Both the position numbers and the translations under genes were made by a program. The notes under the pieces were generated by a model that saw nothing but the letters and a program-made list of their open reading frames with translations, was not told where the DNA came from and did no database searches. This document shows positions 38,674 through 47,021 of a stretch of DNA of 64,000 nt, piece by piece (the stretch's first letter is position 1; the number at the start of each line of letters is the position of its first letter). The DNA is from Hydrogenimonas thermophila. GTDB lineage: Bacteria; Campylobacterota; Campylobacteria; Campylobacterales; Hydrogenimonadaceae. The stretch is from the NCBI RefSeq assembly GCF_900115615.1, contig NZ_FOXB01000001.1, forward strand, positions 62,001-126,000, given 5' to 3'.

Positions 38674-40394
38674 TGGCTGTTCAGGTAGAAGAGTATATAT
38701 CTAAAAGTTATCCCTCATTTGTTAACTATCCAAAACCATTTCAATACAGCATTTTAAGTTTTTTTAAAAGATTTTTTCATGAAGATGAGATAAACAGCTT
38801 TTTAAAAGAGCACGCTCATAAAGATGCTTTTGGTTTTGTTGAAGCAGTACTAGATTATTTCGATACAAAAGTTGTAGTTGATAAAAAAGAGATGGCACGG
38901 ATTCCTGCTTATGGAAAAGTGGTTATTATTGCAAACCATCCTCTTGGAGCTTTGGATGCCTTGGCTCTAATATATCTTTTGCAAGATATTCGTAAAGATA
39001 TTAAAGTTCTAGCAAACGATTTTTTATACTCATTTGATAATCTCAGAGAGCTTTTGATTCCTATAGACAATATCTCAGGAAAGATGAAGAAGAGTTCAAT
39101 TAGCTCCATTTATGAAGCCTTAAACAAAGAAGAGGCGGTAATTATATTTCCATCAGGAGAGGTTAGCAGGGTTTGCCCAGATGGAATTAAAGATACAAAG
39201 TGGCAAAACGGGTTTTACAAGATAGCTAAAAAAGCAAAAGCACCCATTTTGCCAATATACATTGATGCAAAAAATTCAAAAAGTTTCTATCTTCTTTCAA
39301 TGATCAACAAAAGTATCTCTACTGCAGTTTTACCAAATGAAATGTTCAAGTTTAAAAATAAAACTATAACTTTCAAAATAGGTAAACAGATACCTTATAA
39401 AAACTACTCTATACAATCACTCGGATCTAAAGAGATAGTACGACTATTGCGAAAACATTTTTACAATGTTGCAAAAGGCAAAAAGGGCATATTCAAAAGT
39501 GTTAATGAGATTGCACTTCCTGAACCTCGCAGTGAGATAAAAAATGAGCTTAAAACAGGTATTGAGTTGGGAACAACCTTTGATGGAAAGAAGATAATTC
39601 TTTATGAAGGTACGAAGATGAATGCCCTCTTTAGAGAGATTGGTCGTCTTCGTGAAATATCATTTCGTCAGGTAGGAGAAGGGAGTGGCAGAAAACGTGA
39701 TATTGATGATTATGACTTTATATATAAACATCTCATAGTATGGGATGATGAAGAGCTGGAAATTGCAGGAGCATACCGTGTCGGAGTCTGTAAAGATATT
39801 ATAGATGTGTACGGCATGGAAGGGTTATATACATCCACTCTTTTCAATTACGATGCAAGGTTTAAACCATATTTGCAAAATGGTATAGAACTAGGTAGAA
39901 GCTTTGTTCAACCTCGATACTGGAACTCTAGAGCTTTGGACTATCTTTGGCAGGGAATTGGAGCTTACTTGCGTCAGCATCCTGATATTAGGTATCTATT
40001 TGGACCGGTAAGTCTGAGTGCAACATTTACAGAAGAAGCAAAAGCATTAATTGTATATTTCTATACTCTATATTTTGGCTCTAAAGAACCGCTAGTAAAA
40101 CATAAAGAGCCATTTAGATTAAGCAATGAAGTAAAAACTCATCTGGCTTCAATTTTTACTGGCAGTGACTACCGAAGCGATATGAGAGTATTAAAAGAGG
40201 AACTAGAGATTAGAGGATTTTCTATTCCAGTTCTTTACAAACAGTATGCTGAAGTATGCGAAGATGGTGGAATGGAGTTAATGGATTTTGGAATAGATAG
40301 GGAGTTTAACCACTGTATTGATGGTTTTATAGTTGTAGATTTAAAACGACTAAAACCATCTAAGAGAAAACGTTATATAGGAGAAACAGTATGA
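38673..40394 (+). CDS. OlsF-like bifunctional acyltransferase (PlsC-type plus GNAT-type), candidate ornithine-lipid synthase
   Basis: The 573-residue protein joins two acyltransferases. Residues about 70-270 are a lysophospholipid-acyltransferase domain with NHPLGALD at 88-95 and IFPSGEVSR. Residues about 310-490 are an OlsB-like GNAT domain (IGRLREISFRQVGEG, IELGRSFVQPRYWNSRALDYLWQGI, LFGPVSLSATF). This is the OlsF arrangement, in which one half N-acylates ornithine and the other O-acylates the product, making a phosphorus-free membrane lipid. A Pho-box-like repeat lies upstream and phosphate genes surround it, fitting lipid remodelling under phosphate limitation. The substrate is not proven by sequence. 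Confidence 0.82.
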   Translation: MAVQVEEYISKSYPSFVNYPKPFQYSILSFFKRFFHEDEINSFLKEHAHKDAFGFVEAVLDYFDTKVVVDKKEMARIPAYGKVVIIANHPLGALDALALIYLLQDIRKDIKVLANDFLYSFDNLRELLIPIDNISGKMKKSSISSIYEALNKEEAVIIFPSGEVSRVCPDGIKDTKWQNGFYKIAKKAKAPILPIYIDAKNSKSFYLLSMINKSISTAVLPNEMFKFKNKTITFKIGKQIPYKNYSIQSLGSKEIVRLLRKHFYNVAKGKKGIFKSVNEIALPEPRSEIKNELKTGIELGTTFDGKKIILYEGTKMNALFREIGRLREISFRQVGEGSGRKRDIDDYDFIYKHLIVWDDEELEIAGAYRVGVCKDIIDVYGMEGLYTSTLFNYDARFKPYLQNGIELGRSFVQPRYWNSRALDYLWQGIGAYLRQHPDIRYLFGPVSLSATFTEEAKALIVYFYTLYFGSKEPLVKHKEPFRLSNEVKTHLASIFTGSDYRSDMRVLKEELEIRGFSIPVLYKQYAEVCEDGGMELMDFGIDREFNHCIDGFIVVDLKRLKPSKRKRYIGETV

Positions 40395-40510
40395 AAAAAA
40401 GATGGAAAGCAGTGTTTAAGTCAGTTAGAAGCAGATATGGATATATTGAGAGTATGATCGTTTATCGCCACAAAAACTCTTCAGAATTTAATTATCTCTT
40501 TCAGGTTTAA
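40391..40510 (+). CDS. Small basic protein candidate coupled to the acyltransferase
   Basis: An ATG overlapping the acyltransferase stop (ATGA) opens 39 codons, MKKRWKAVFKSVRSRYGYIE onward, with Arg, Lys, Trp and Tyr prominent and no hydrophobic stretch. The overlap is the kind seen for true coupled genes. I recognise no family. Conservation of the frame in relatives would decide whether it is real. Confidence 0.45.
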   Translation: MKKRWKAVFKSVRSRYGYIESMIVYRHKNSSEFNYLFQV

Positions 40511-40621
40511 TCCTGGAAGGTTATATATTTCCCTCATATTGACATTCACAATAGTTAAAAGCTACAATATGTGTAATTTATTGCAAAAAGTAGTAAATTA
40601 TATTATTTAAAGGAGCCTTTT

Positions 40622-40822
40622 ATGGCAAAAACACTAAAGAAAAAAGCGGTAAAAAAAGTTGTTGCTAAAGCAACTAATAAAGCAGTTGCAAAAAGTATTA
40701 TTAAGAAAAAAAAGGCAGATAAACTTGCAAAAAAAGCTATAAAAGCTATTTTGAAAAAGAAACCTACAAAAATAAAAGCGGCTAAAAAAATTGCTAAGAA
40801 AGTGATTAAGAAGGCTGCATAA
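40622..40822 (+). CDS. Lysine-rich histone-H1-like small protein
   Basis: The 66-residue protein is about 42 percent lysine (28 of 66) with alanine, valine and isoleucine between, in repeated patterns such as KKAVKKVVAKA and KKIAKKVIKK. That composition resembles bacterial H1-like, nucleoid-binding tails and suggests nucleic-acid or anionic-membrane binding. AAAGGAG precedes the ATG. It stands between the acyltransferase and the psiE gene, so a phosphate-stress role is possible but only by position. Sequence simplicity means that homology calls would be weak. Confidence 0.8.
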   Translation: MAKTLKKKAVKKVVAKATNKAVAKSIIKKKKADKLAKKAIKAILKKKPTKIKAAKKIAKKVIKKAA

Positions 40823-40831
40823 TCATATCAT

Positions 40832-40860
40832 TAGGAAAGAGTTTAATTTATTCTTTCCTA
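40832..40860. terminator. Convergent-region hairpin, candidate bidirectional terminator
   Basis: TAGGAAAGA at 40832-40840 pairs with TCTTTCCTA at 40852-40860 over nine pairs with an AT-rich loop, between the lysine-rich gene and the convergent psiE gene. No long T-run follows on either strand. Confidence 0.5.
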
Positions 40861-40877
40861 TGAGTTATGCTAAATAC

Positions 40878-41237
40878 TCAATCAGTATCATTAGATGAAT
40901 TATATGTAATTTTGATTGATAGGTATCGCATAAAAAAGAGTGAAAACAAAATTAATATCAATAGTGTTAATTTTGTAGTATCGATATGCTCATGAGTAAT
41001 GGCAATCATTAATTCTCTTATTGCATAGATGATTGCAGCATCTACCATATATCTAATTTTTATACGATGTTTTTTGAAAAAAAGAAAAATCATTTGAACT
41101 ACTTCTATAATAACGATTAGTTCAAGAAGTAAAATTATTGTTTTGGTAAAGTCGCCGCCGACTATAATAAGTGTTGCAAAAATGAATACGGCGACGACAA
41201 TATCAATATATTCTCGTAATTTTGATAGTATACTCAT
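40878..41237 (-). CDS. psiE: PsiE-family phosphate-starvation-inducible membrane protein
   Basis: The 119-residue protein has about four membrane segments and the PsiE hallmark AAIIYAIRELMIAITHE following a vEvvqM-type loop. PsiE is induced by phosphate starvation in E. coli through PhoB; its function is unknown. Here it ends a pstCAB-psiE transcription unit, two bases past pstB, so both the family and the location point to phosphate stress. Confidence 0.85.
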   Translation of the reverse strand: MSILSKLREYIDIVVAVFIFATLIIVGGDFTKTIILLLELIVIIEVVQMIFLFFKKHRIKIRYMVDAAIIYAIRELMIAITHEHIDTTKLTLLILILFSLFFMRYLSIKITYNSSNDTD

Positions 41238-41239
41238 AA

Positions 41240-42025
41240 TTATCCAAACTTTCCTGTGATGTATTGCTCAGTCATCTCTTCTTTAGGTGTAATAAACAGC
41301 TCTTCTGTAACACCAAGTTCTATGAGATCACCAAGATACATAAATGCAGTATAGTCACTTACACGGGCAGCTTGCTGCATATTGTGAGTAACAATGATAA
41401 TAGTTACTCTATCTTTTAGTTTAATAATAAGCTCTTCAATAGCTTGAGTTGAGATTGGATCTAGGGCTGATGTTGGTTCATCAAAGAGTAAAACTTCTGG
41501 CTCAACTGCAATGGCTCTAGCAATGCATAGACGCTGTTGTTGCCCACCGGACAGTGCAGTACCTGAACTTTTAAGACGATCTCCAACCTCTTTCCATAGT
41601 GCTGCATCTTTTAGTGCCTGTTCAACTCTTCCATCAAGTTCACTTTTAGATTTTATGCCTTGCAGACGTAATCCGTATGCTACATTGTCATAAATGCTCA
41701 TAGGAAATGGTGTAGGCTTTTGAAAAATCATTCCTATCTGTGTACGCAGTTTAATAAGATCCTCTTTCTTATCTAAGATATTACGCCCTTTAAAGTGAAT
41801 GTCTCCTTCATATCTATTTCCAGGGTAGAGATCATGCATTCTGTTAAAGCAGCGCAGCAAGGTTGTCTTTCCGCAGCCACTTGGTCCAATTAATGCTGTA
41901 ACAGCACCTTTTCCAATTGGCATATTTATATTTTTCAAGTTAGGTTTTTCAACACCTGCGTAGTAGAAACTGAAATCTTTTACCTCAATAATATGTTCAT
42001 GTGTTACTTCACAAATTGTTGCCAT
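41240..42025 (-). CDS. pstB: Phosphate ABC transporter ATP-binding protein
   Basis: PstB energises high-affinity phosphate uptake. The 261-residue ATPase has Walker [10 protein letters not shown], the signature [17 protein letters not shown], Walker [14 protein letters not shown] and the PstB-type [20 protein letters not shown]. Its start overlaps the pstA stop by one base. All catalytic motifs are intact. Confidence 0.97.
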   Translation of the reverse strand: MATICEVTHEHIIEVKDFSFYYAGVEKPNLKNINMPIGKGAVTALIGPSGCGKTTLLRCFNRMHDLYPGNRYEGDIHFKGRNILDKKEDLIKLRTQIGMIFQKPTPFPMSIYDNVAYGLRLQGIKSKSELDGRVEQALKDAALWKEVGDRLKSSGTALSGGQQQRLCIARAIAVEPEVLLFDEPTSALDPISTQAIEELIIKLKDRVTIIIVTHNMQQAARVSDYTAFMYLGDLIELGVTEELFITPKEEMTEQYITGKFG

Positions 42026-42873
42026 TAGCGGTTTCCTTTTTTATTTCTAATAATAATACGTCCAATAATATTTGCACCCAGAACGAATAGGGCTAAAATA
42101 AGGGCTGCTGCCCATCCTTGATTGATCCAGTCGTCATATGGACTTGTAGCGTAGTTGAACATAGTAACAGTTAGCGATGCTATCGGCTGATTTAGATCAG
42201 TCGAGAAAAAGTTATTACTAAATGATGTAAACAGTAATGGTGCAGTTTCTCCTGCAATACGTGCAACAGATAGCAATATACCTGTTAACATTCCTGTTTT
42301 TGCTCCTCTATAAACAACTTGAATAATAACTTTATATTTCGGTGCTCCCAGTGCTGCTGCTGCTTCTCTAAGACTTCCTGGGACTAACTGTAACATATCA
42401 TCTGTAGTTCTAAGAACAATCGGTACCATCATTACAGCTAAAGCTGCAATTCCTGCCCATCCACTAAAGTGTCCAATTGGCTCAACCAAAATAGCATAAA
42501 CAAATGCACCTATTACAATACTAGGTGTACTCATCATAATATCTGAAATATCTCGTATTACTCGAGCTAATTTACTCTTTTTCCCACCATACTCACTTAG
42601 GTAAGTTCCTGCTAAAACACCAATAGGAACACCTATAATAGAAGCACCTATCACTAAAATAAGCTGTCCTACAAGAGCATTTCTAAGACCGCTAGGTTCT
42701 CTTCCTGGAGGAGCCATGTCATAAGTAAATATATCTAAGCTTAAAGCATTAAAACCTTTATATAAAAGTACGCCTATAATCCAGAAAAGAAACAGCATCC
42801 CTGCTATTGCTGCAGCAGAGGAAAGAATCATAATAATTTTATTTAAAAGAATTCGTCTCTCTTGAAGTGTCAT
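42025..42873 (-). CDS. pstA: Phosphate ABC transporter permease PstA
   Basis: The 282-residue inner-membrane permease has about six membrane segments and the EAA-type coupling loop [20 protein letters not shown]. With PstC it forms the phosphate channel. It overlaps pstC by 4 bp and pstB by one base, showing tight coupling. The N-terminal half carries [19 protein letters not shown], as in PstA homologues. Confidence 0.95.
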   Translation of the reverse strand: MTLQERRILLNKIIMILSSAAAIAGMLFLFWIIGVLLYKGFNALSLDIFTYDMAPPGREPSGLRNALVGQLILVIGASIIGVPIGVLAGTYLSEYGGKKSKLARVIRDISDIMMSTPSIVIGAFVYAILVEPIGHFSGWAGIAALAVMMVPIVLRTTDDMLQLVPGSLREAAAALGAPKYKVIIQVVYRGAKTGMLTGILLSVARIAGETAPLLFTSFSNNFFSTDLNQPIASLTVTMFNYATSPYDDWINQGWAAALILALFVLGANIIGRIIIRNKKGNR

Positions 42874-43733
42874 ATCTTTTGCTCCTGAAGGTTTCTAAGG
42901 AACCAGAATTTTGCTATGGCAATAACAGTAAAACTTATTACAAGAAGAATGAGTGCCAAGTAAAATAGACTGGAGTAGTAAAGATCTGTATCTGCTTCAG
43001 TAAACTCATTTGCCAATGTTACAGGAATACTTGTAGCCGCTTTAAAAATAGAGTCAGGCACTTTATGTGCATTACCCATTACAAAAGTAACTGCCATAGT
43101 TTCACCAATAGCACGACCAAGAGCTAGAATAATAGACCCAATGATTCCACTTTTAACATAAGGAATGACGACATCTTTTAGTACTTCCCATCTTGTAGCC
43201 CCCATACCGTATGCTGACTCTTTTAAAATAGCTGGAGTTGTCTTCATAGCATCTCTTGTAATAGCTGCCATAAAAGGAAGAATCATAATAGAGAGTACAA
43301 ATCCGGCAGTTGCCAGTCCAAGTCCATTCCCACCCCATATGTCACGCAATATTGGTGCAAGATAGAAAAGCCCCCACATACCATATATTATGGAAGGAAT
43401 AGCTGCAAGAAGTTCTATTGCCATACCTACAATAGTAGCTATCCAAGGTGGAGCAAGTTCACTCAAAAATATAGCAATTCCAATAGCAACAGGTGTAGCT
43501 ATGAGCATAGCTATGATTGTCGAAACTATTGAACCATATATAGCTGGATAGCCACCGAAAATATCCATATTTGGAGCCCATTTGCTATTTGTAACAAACT
43601 GCAAGCCAAATGCGTCAATAGCAGGTTTTGCCTCATTGAATAGTACAACAAATAGTGCCGCAAGAACGATCAGTACTAAGATCGCAAAGAAGCGGGTTGT
43701 GTTGTGGAAGACAGTGTCGAGAATTCGATTCAC
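42870..43733 (-). CDS. pstC: Phosphate ABC transporter permease PstC
   Basis: A 287-residue permease with six predicted membrane segments, PstC-type FGLQFVTNSKWAPN near the N-terminus, and the coupling loop LKESAYGMGATRWEVLKDVV. It is the first gene of pstCAB-psiE and has its own Pho-box-like repeat 48 bases upstream with a TATAAT -10. It partners PstA. Confidence 0.95.
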   Translation of the reverse strand: MNRILDTVFHNTTRFFAILVLIVLAALFVVLFNEAKPAIDAFGLQFVTNSKWAPNMDIFGGYPAIYGSIVSTIIAMLIATPVAIGIAIFLSELAPPWIATIVGMAIELLAAIPSIIYGMWGLFYLAPILRDIWGGNGLGLATAGFVLSIMILPFMAAITRDAMKTTPAILKESAYGMGATRWEVLKDVVIPYVKSGIIGSIILALGRAIGETMAVTFVMGNAHKVPDSIFKAATSIPVTLANEFTEADTDLYYSSLFYLALILLVISFTVIAIAKFWFLRNLQEQKI

Positions 43734-43764
43734 ACTCTTTCCTTTGCTGAAAATTATGTGGTGA

Positions 43765-43797
43765 ATTATAAGAGGTTTTGGTTACAGAATTATTACA
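43765..43797 (-). promoter_or_regulatory. Pho box and -10 element of pstCAB-psiE
   Basis: On the minus strand TGTAAT-N5-TGTAAC (43781-43797) has an 11-base period, and ten bases downstream lies a perfect TATAAT (43765-43770). The geometry matches the E. coli Pho box, where two 7-base repeats with a 4-base gap end about ten bases before the -10. Confidence 0.75.
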
Positions 43798-43821
43798 TTG
43801 CTTTGGTAAATGAAAGAAGGA

Positions 43822-43837
43822 GGCGGTAAATACCGCC
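43822..43837. repeat. Palindrome in the porin-pstC interval
   Basis: GGCGGTA-AA-TACCGCC, a 7-bp inverted repeat with a two-base centre, has the same form as the palindrome after hisD. It sits between the porin hairpins and the pstC Pho box. Confidence 0.5.
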
Positions 43838-43872
43838 ATACCAGGGAGTAGTTATGAAATTTGCAAGCTTTC

Positions 43873-43940
43873 TGAGCCTTCGTTTTGGCAAAGGCTCATT
43901 TAAGCCAGCAGAGCCAAAGCGCAAATGCGCTTTAAGCTCT
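43873..43940 (-). terminator. Two hairpins after the porin gene
   Basis: AAAGCGCA-AA-TGCGCTTT at 43916-43933, extended by AGAGC/GCTCT (43910-43914 and 43936-43940), begins at the porin stop. TGAGCCTT/AAGGCTCA at 43873-43880 and 43891-43898 forms a second stem. Together they are a plausible transcript end for pstS-porin, without an obvious T-run. Confidence 0.5.
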
Positions 43941-45160
43941 TACCATTTAACTTCTGCAGATAGCATATATTGATCTGCTTTTCCTTTTCCAAAATTAACA
44001 GAATCATATGATTTAAGATTACCAATAAATTTTACATTTTTATTATATTTGTAAGCAACACCAGCTATATATTGATCTTTATCCAAGTTTCTATAAATTC
44101 CTGCATCTGCTTTATCTTCTGTTTTCCAATAGTCATATCTTCCAAAAATAGACCATTTGTGAGCAGGGCGGAATTCACCATTTACAGTGTAGCCAGTACC
44201 ACATCCTTTTCCTTCGTTGTATGTACTAGAAGAAGAGTCAACATACATACCTGCAATTAAGAACATAGGTTGATTATAAACAGCGTGAATACCCCACCAC
44301 TTCTTTTTAGAAAAATCATTTACATATGGGTCATCTTTATAATAGTTTTTATCTTCATATTGTCCAGTTAAAGAGATATCAAGATACTCATCTTCAGTTG
44401 CATGAACATGTTTTTTACCTGTTCCAAGAATATTAGCAGTTAAACGCCACTCATAAGACATAGAGTTACCTTGTGCTGTACCGTGATATCCTTCACCATT
44501 ATATATACCTAACTCTGAGCTAAAATAATCTGTTTTAGTTTTGAAATTGATACCTATATCTGCTGAATTTGTCAGGTCAGCTGCTGTTCCATCTTCAATA
44601 AATGTTTTTGAGATAGAACGATATAGCCATCCATGATGTTCTTCCCAGTCAATCCAAGTTCGGTGAGCTTGACCAAACTCTACACCTGTGTATGGAAGAA
44701 CATTATCTAAATAAAGGAAAGCATATTTTAAACGAACTTTCCAATCACCTGTGTCATCTTGATGGGTATCAAGAGTAATTCTCATATAATCTTTTTTATT
44801 CCAGTAAGCTTTAACTTGTAAATAGTTTCTTCGAGTTTCAAATTTACTTGTATCACTGTTTGCAGATGTTTTATCATCAGTATATGTATACCCAAGATAG
44901 TGAACACCACTGAATTTAAGAGTAGGAACACCAGACTTTACTTTTACACCAAGCTTTTTGTTAATTTTAGAAAGCATAGTTTGCTTTTCAATGTACTGCT
45001 CTTTTGCACTTACAAAATCACCAAGTTCTACACGATTTGCACCTGGCTTAGTATAGATAGCACCTGTCTCTGTGTCTTGATAAAGTGTAATAGCTGCTGC
45101 ATTTGCTGCTGAACCAAGAGCTGCTAAAGCTGCAAGAGATAAAACTGTTTTTTTCATCAT
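43940..45160 (-). CDS. Outer-membrane porin, probably phosphate-selective OprP/OprO type
   Basis: The 406-residue protein has a signal peptide (MMKKTVLSLAALAALGSAANA), a short coiled N-terminal segment, then an amphipathic beta-strand pattern ending in VKW, consistent with a 16-strand or similar barrel. LDTHQDDTGDWKVRLKYAFLYLD resembles the OprP/OprO family. It follows pstS by 44 bases with no separate Pho box, so it is likely cotranscribed with pstS, and phosphate or other anion uptake through the outer membrane is inferred. Substrate selectivity is not shown by sequence. Confidence 0.82.
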   Translation of the reverse strand: MMKKTVLSLAALAALGSAANAAAITLYQDTETGAIYTKPGANRVELGDFVSAKEQYIEKQTMLSKINKKLGVKVKSGVPTLKFSGVHYLGYTYTDDKTSANSDTSKFETRRNYLQVKAYWNKKDYMRITLDTHQDDTGDWKVRLKYAFLYLDNVLPYTGVEFGQAHRTWIDWEEHHGWLYRSISKTFIEDGTAADLTNSADIGINFKTKTDYFSSELGIYNGEGYHGTAQGNSMSYEWRLTANILGTGKKHVHATEDEYLDISLTGQYEDKNYYKDDPYVNDFSKKKWWGIHAVYNQPMFLIAGMYVDSSSSTYNEGKGCGTGYTVNGEFRPAHKWSIFGRYDYWKTEDKADAGIYRNLDKDQYIAGVAYKYNKNVKFIGNLKSYDSVNFGKGKADQYMLSAEVKW

Positions 45161-45204
45161 GATTCATATCCTTTATATTTATTTTTTAATTTTTGAATAC
45201 TAAA

Positions 45205-46200
45205 TTAGTAAATTCCGTGTTCTTTCCAATAACTTCTGATCATATCTTTAGTTTGTGCAGGAAGTGGAATATAACCAAGTTTTTTCGCATCTTCATCACC
45301 ATTTTTGAATGCAAAATCAAAGAACTTGACTACCTCTTTATTCATCTCTGTCTTCTCACGAGGAAGAAGAATGAAAGTTGCCGCTACAATTGGGTAGCTG
45401 TTGTCACCTGGCTGAAGTGCAAGAATTTGATAAAAATGATCTTTAGCAGTCCATTTTGCATATTTTGCGGCTGCTTTGAAGTTTTCTTCTTTTGCTTCTA
45501 CCCACTTACCGCTTTTTGTTTGAAGAACTGCTGCTCCAAATCCATTTTTCAGTTTGTAAGCATACTCAACATAACCGATGCTGTAAGGGTTTTGAGAGAT
45601 TAGGCTAGAAACACCTTCATTACCTTTACCACCAAGACCTGTAGGCCAGTCAAGTGCTTTACCTATTCCTACATTGTTTGCCCAATCTTCACTAACATGT
45701 GCAAGGAAGTAGCTGAAGTTGAAAGTTGTACCAGAACCATCTGCTCTGTGGCAAACTACAATCTCTTTATGAGGAAGTTTAACACCTGGGTTATCTTCTG
45801 TAATTCGTTTATCATCCCAGAATTTAATCTTTCCAAGGAAGATGTCAGCAAGATCTTTGTTCTCAAGCTTTAATTCGCCATCTTTAACACCTGGAATATT
45901 GTATGCTGCAACGATAGAACCTATAACTGCCGGGAATTGATATAGACGTTTTTTGTCTAATTTTCTAGGTTTTAAAGGTTTGTCGCTTGCACCAAAATTT
46001 ACAGTTCGAGCTGAGATTTGTTTAATTCCACCACCTGAGCCGATAGATTGGTAATTCACCTGATTGCCGGTATTTTTTTGGTAAATATATGCCCAGTCAA
46101 AATATACCGGAGCAGGGAATGAAGCTCCAGCACCACTGATGTTTCCTGCGCTTGCTGCGATAACACCGGCTGCTAGAGCCGCAACTGTCTTCTTAAGCAT
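45205..46200 (-). CDS. pstS: Periplasmic phosphate-binding protein PstS
   Basis: The 331-residue protein has a signal peptide (MLKKTVAALAAGVIAASAG), then GAGASFPAPVYFDWAYIYQ, the phosphate-loop GSGGGIKQIS and DGSGTTFNFSYFL, the hallmark ligand segments of PstS. It delivers phosphate to PstCA. GGAGT precedes the ATG. A Pho-box-like repeat with a TAAAAT -10 lies upstream, so it is the head of a pstS-porin unit. No lipobox is seen. Confidence 0.96.
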   Translation of the reverse strand: MLKKTVAALAAGVIAASAGNISGAGASFPAPVYFDWAYIYQKNTGNQVNYQSIGSGGGIKQISARTVNFGASDKPLKPRKLDKKRLYQFPAVIGSIVAAYNIPGVKDGELKLENKDLADIFLGKIKFWDDKRITEDNPGVKLPHKEIVVCHRADGSGTTFNFSYFLAHVSEDWANNVGIGKALDWPTGLGGKGNEGVSSLISQNPYSIGYVEYAYKLKNGFGAAVLQTKSGKWVEAKEENFKAAAKYAKWTAKDHFYQILALQPGDNSYPIVAATFILLPREKTEMNKEVVKFFDFAFKNGDEDAKKLGYIPLPAQTKDMIRSYWKEHGIY

Positions 46201-46229
46201 TCTTACTCCTTACTTGTTTTTACGACGAG

Positions 46230-46262
46230 ATTTTAAAATAGTAAGGATACAGTTTGGTTACA
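46230..46262 (-). promoter_or_regulatory. Pho box and -10 element of pstS
   Basis: On the minus strand TGTAAC-CAAAC-TGTATC (46246-46262) has an 11-base period; ten bases on lies TAAAAT (46230-46235). It ends 45 bases before the pstS start and lies back to back with the phoU box. Confidence 0.72.
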
Positions 46263-46276
46263 GTAGATATAATGAT

Positions 46277-46309
46277 TGTTACCAAACTGTTACCAAATAG
46301 GTCTAAACT
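46277..46309 (+). promoter_or_regulatory. Pho box and -10 element of phoU-phoB-phoR
   Basis: TGTTACCAAAC-TGTTACC (46277-46294) is an exact 11-base-period direct repeat; ten bases after the second TGTTAC lies TAAACT (46304-46309). It precedes phoU by about 56 bases and implies autoregulation of the phosphate regulators. Confidence 0.72.
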
Positions 46310-46349
46310 TATGCAATCTATTTTTATTATTTAATGAAAGGTAAAAGGT

Positions 46350-47021
46350 ATGCTTTCAAATTTTCAAGAGAAGCTTGATCAAATCAATCATATGATGCAA
46401 AATTTCGCCGAAATGATCATAAAGAGCGAGAAATTATGTTTTGATGGTTTCAAAGAGAAAGATATGAATCTATTAGATGAGGCACGAGATACTATAAAAG
46501 GCTGCAGGGTAACAGCAAATGAGATAGATAATGAGATAATTAAGACATTGGCTCTGTATGGACCAGAAGCAACAGAGTTGCGTGAAATGGTTGGGTATTT
46601 AAAGATTACTAATGAGCTAGTAAATATGGCTGGCAGTATTAAGTCTTATGTAAAGCATAACAAAGCTTTAATTGTAAGTGATTTTAATATGGAAGATATG
46701 AAAGACTCTTTTATTCCTCTTCATCAGAGTGCATATAACTCTATTAAACATATGGTAGAGATGATTGATTTGAAAAGAAGTGAAGAGGAGATTCGTGCTC
46801 TTTTTCGATCTATAAAAGTTGAAGAGTCAAAAGGTGATGATCTCTACTCAATAGTACAGAAAGATATTTCTGAAATGCTTTGTCATATTGATGTTGATCC
46901 TTTGGATTATATGACAGTTTTGAAATTGGCTAAAAAACTTGAGAATATAAGTGATCATTCGGTTAATGTCGCTAAGCTTTTACTTTTCATAAAAACTGGT
47001 GGAGAATTGGAGAGTTACTAA
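46350..47021 (+). CDS. phoU: Phosphate uptake regulator PhoU
   Basis: The 223-residue all-helical protein has two PhoU repeats (FCFDGFKEKDMNLLDEAR type and LKLAKKLENISDHSVNVAKL with the conserved metal-binding-like ExxxDH pattern). PhoU represses PhoR when phosphate is plentiful, by way of PstB. It starts the phoUBR operon and overlaps phoB by one base. Confidence 0.92.
   Translation: MLSNFQEKLDQINHMMQNFAEMIIKSEKLCFDGFKEKDMNLLDEARDTIKGCRVTANEIDNEIIKTLALYGPEATELREMVGYLKITNELVNMAGSIKSYVKHNKALIVSDFNMEDMKDSFIPLHQSAYNSIKHMVEMIDLKRSEEEIRALFRSIKVEESKGDDLYSIVQKDISEMLCHIDVDPLDYMTVLKLAKKLENISDHSVNVAKLLLFIKTGGELESY

Noticed and set aside
43854-43973. 39-codon frame with GGGAG upstream between porin and pstC
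   Set aside because: It crosses two strong hairpins and the porin 3' end on the opposite strand, and its peptide is low in structure; the hairpins explain the sequence better.
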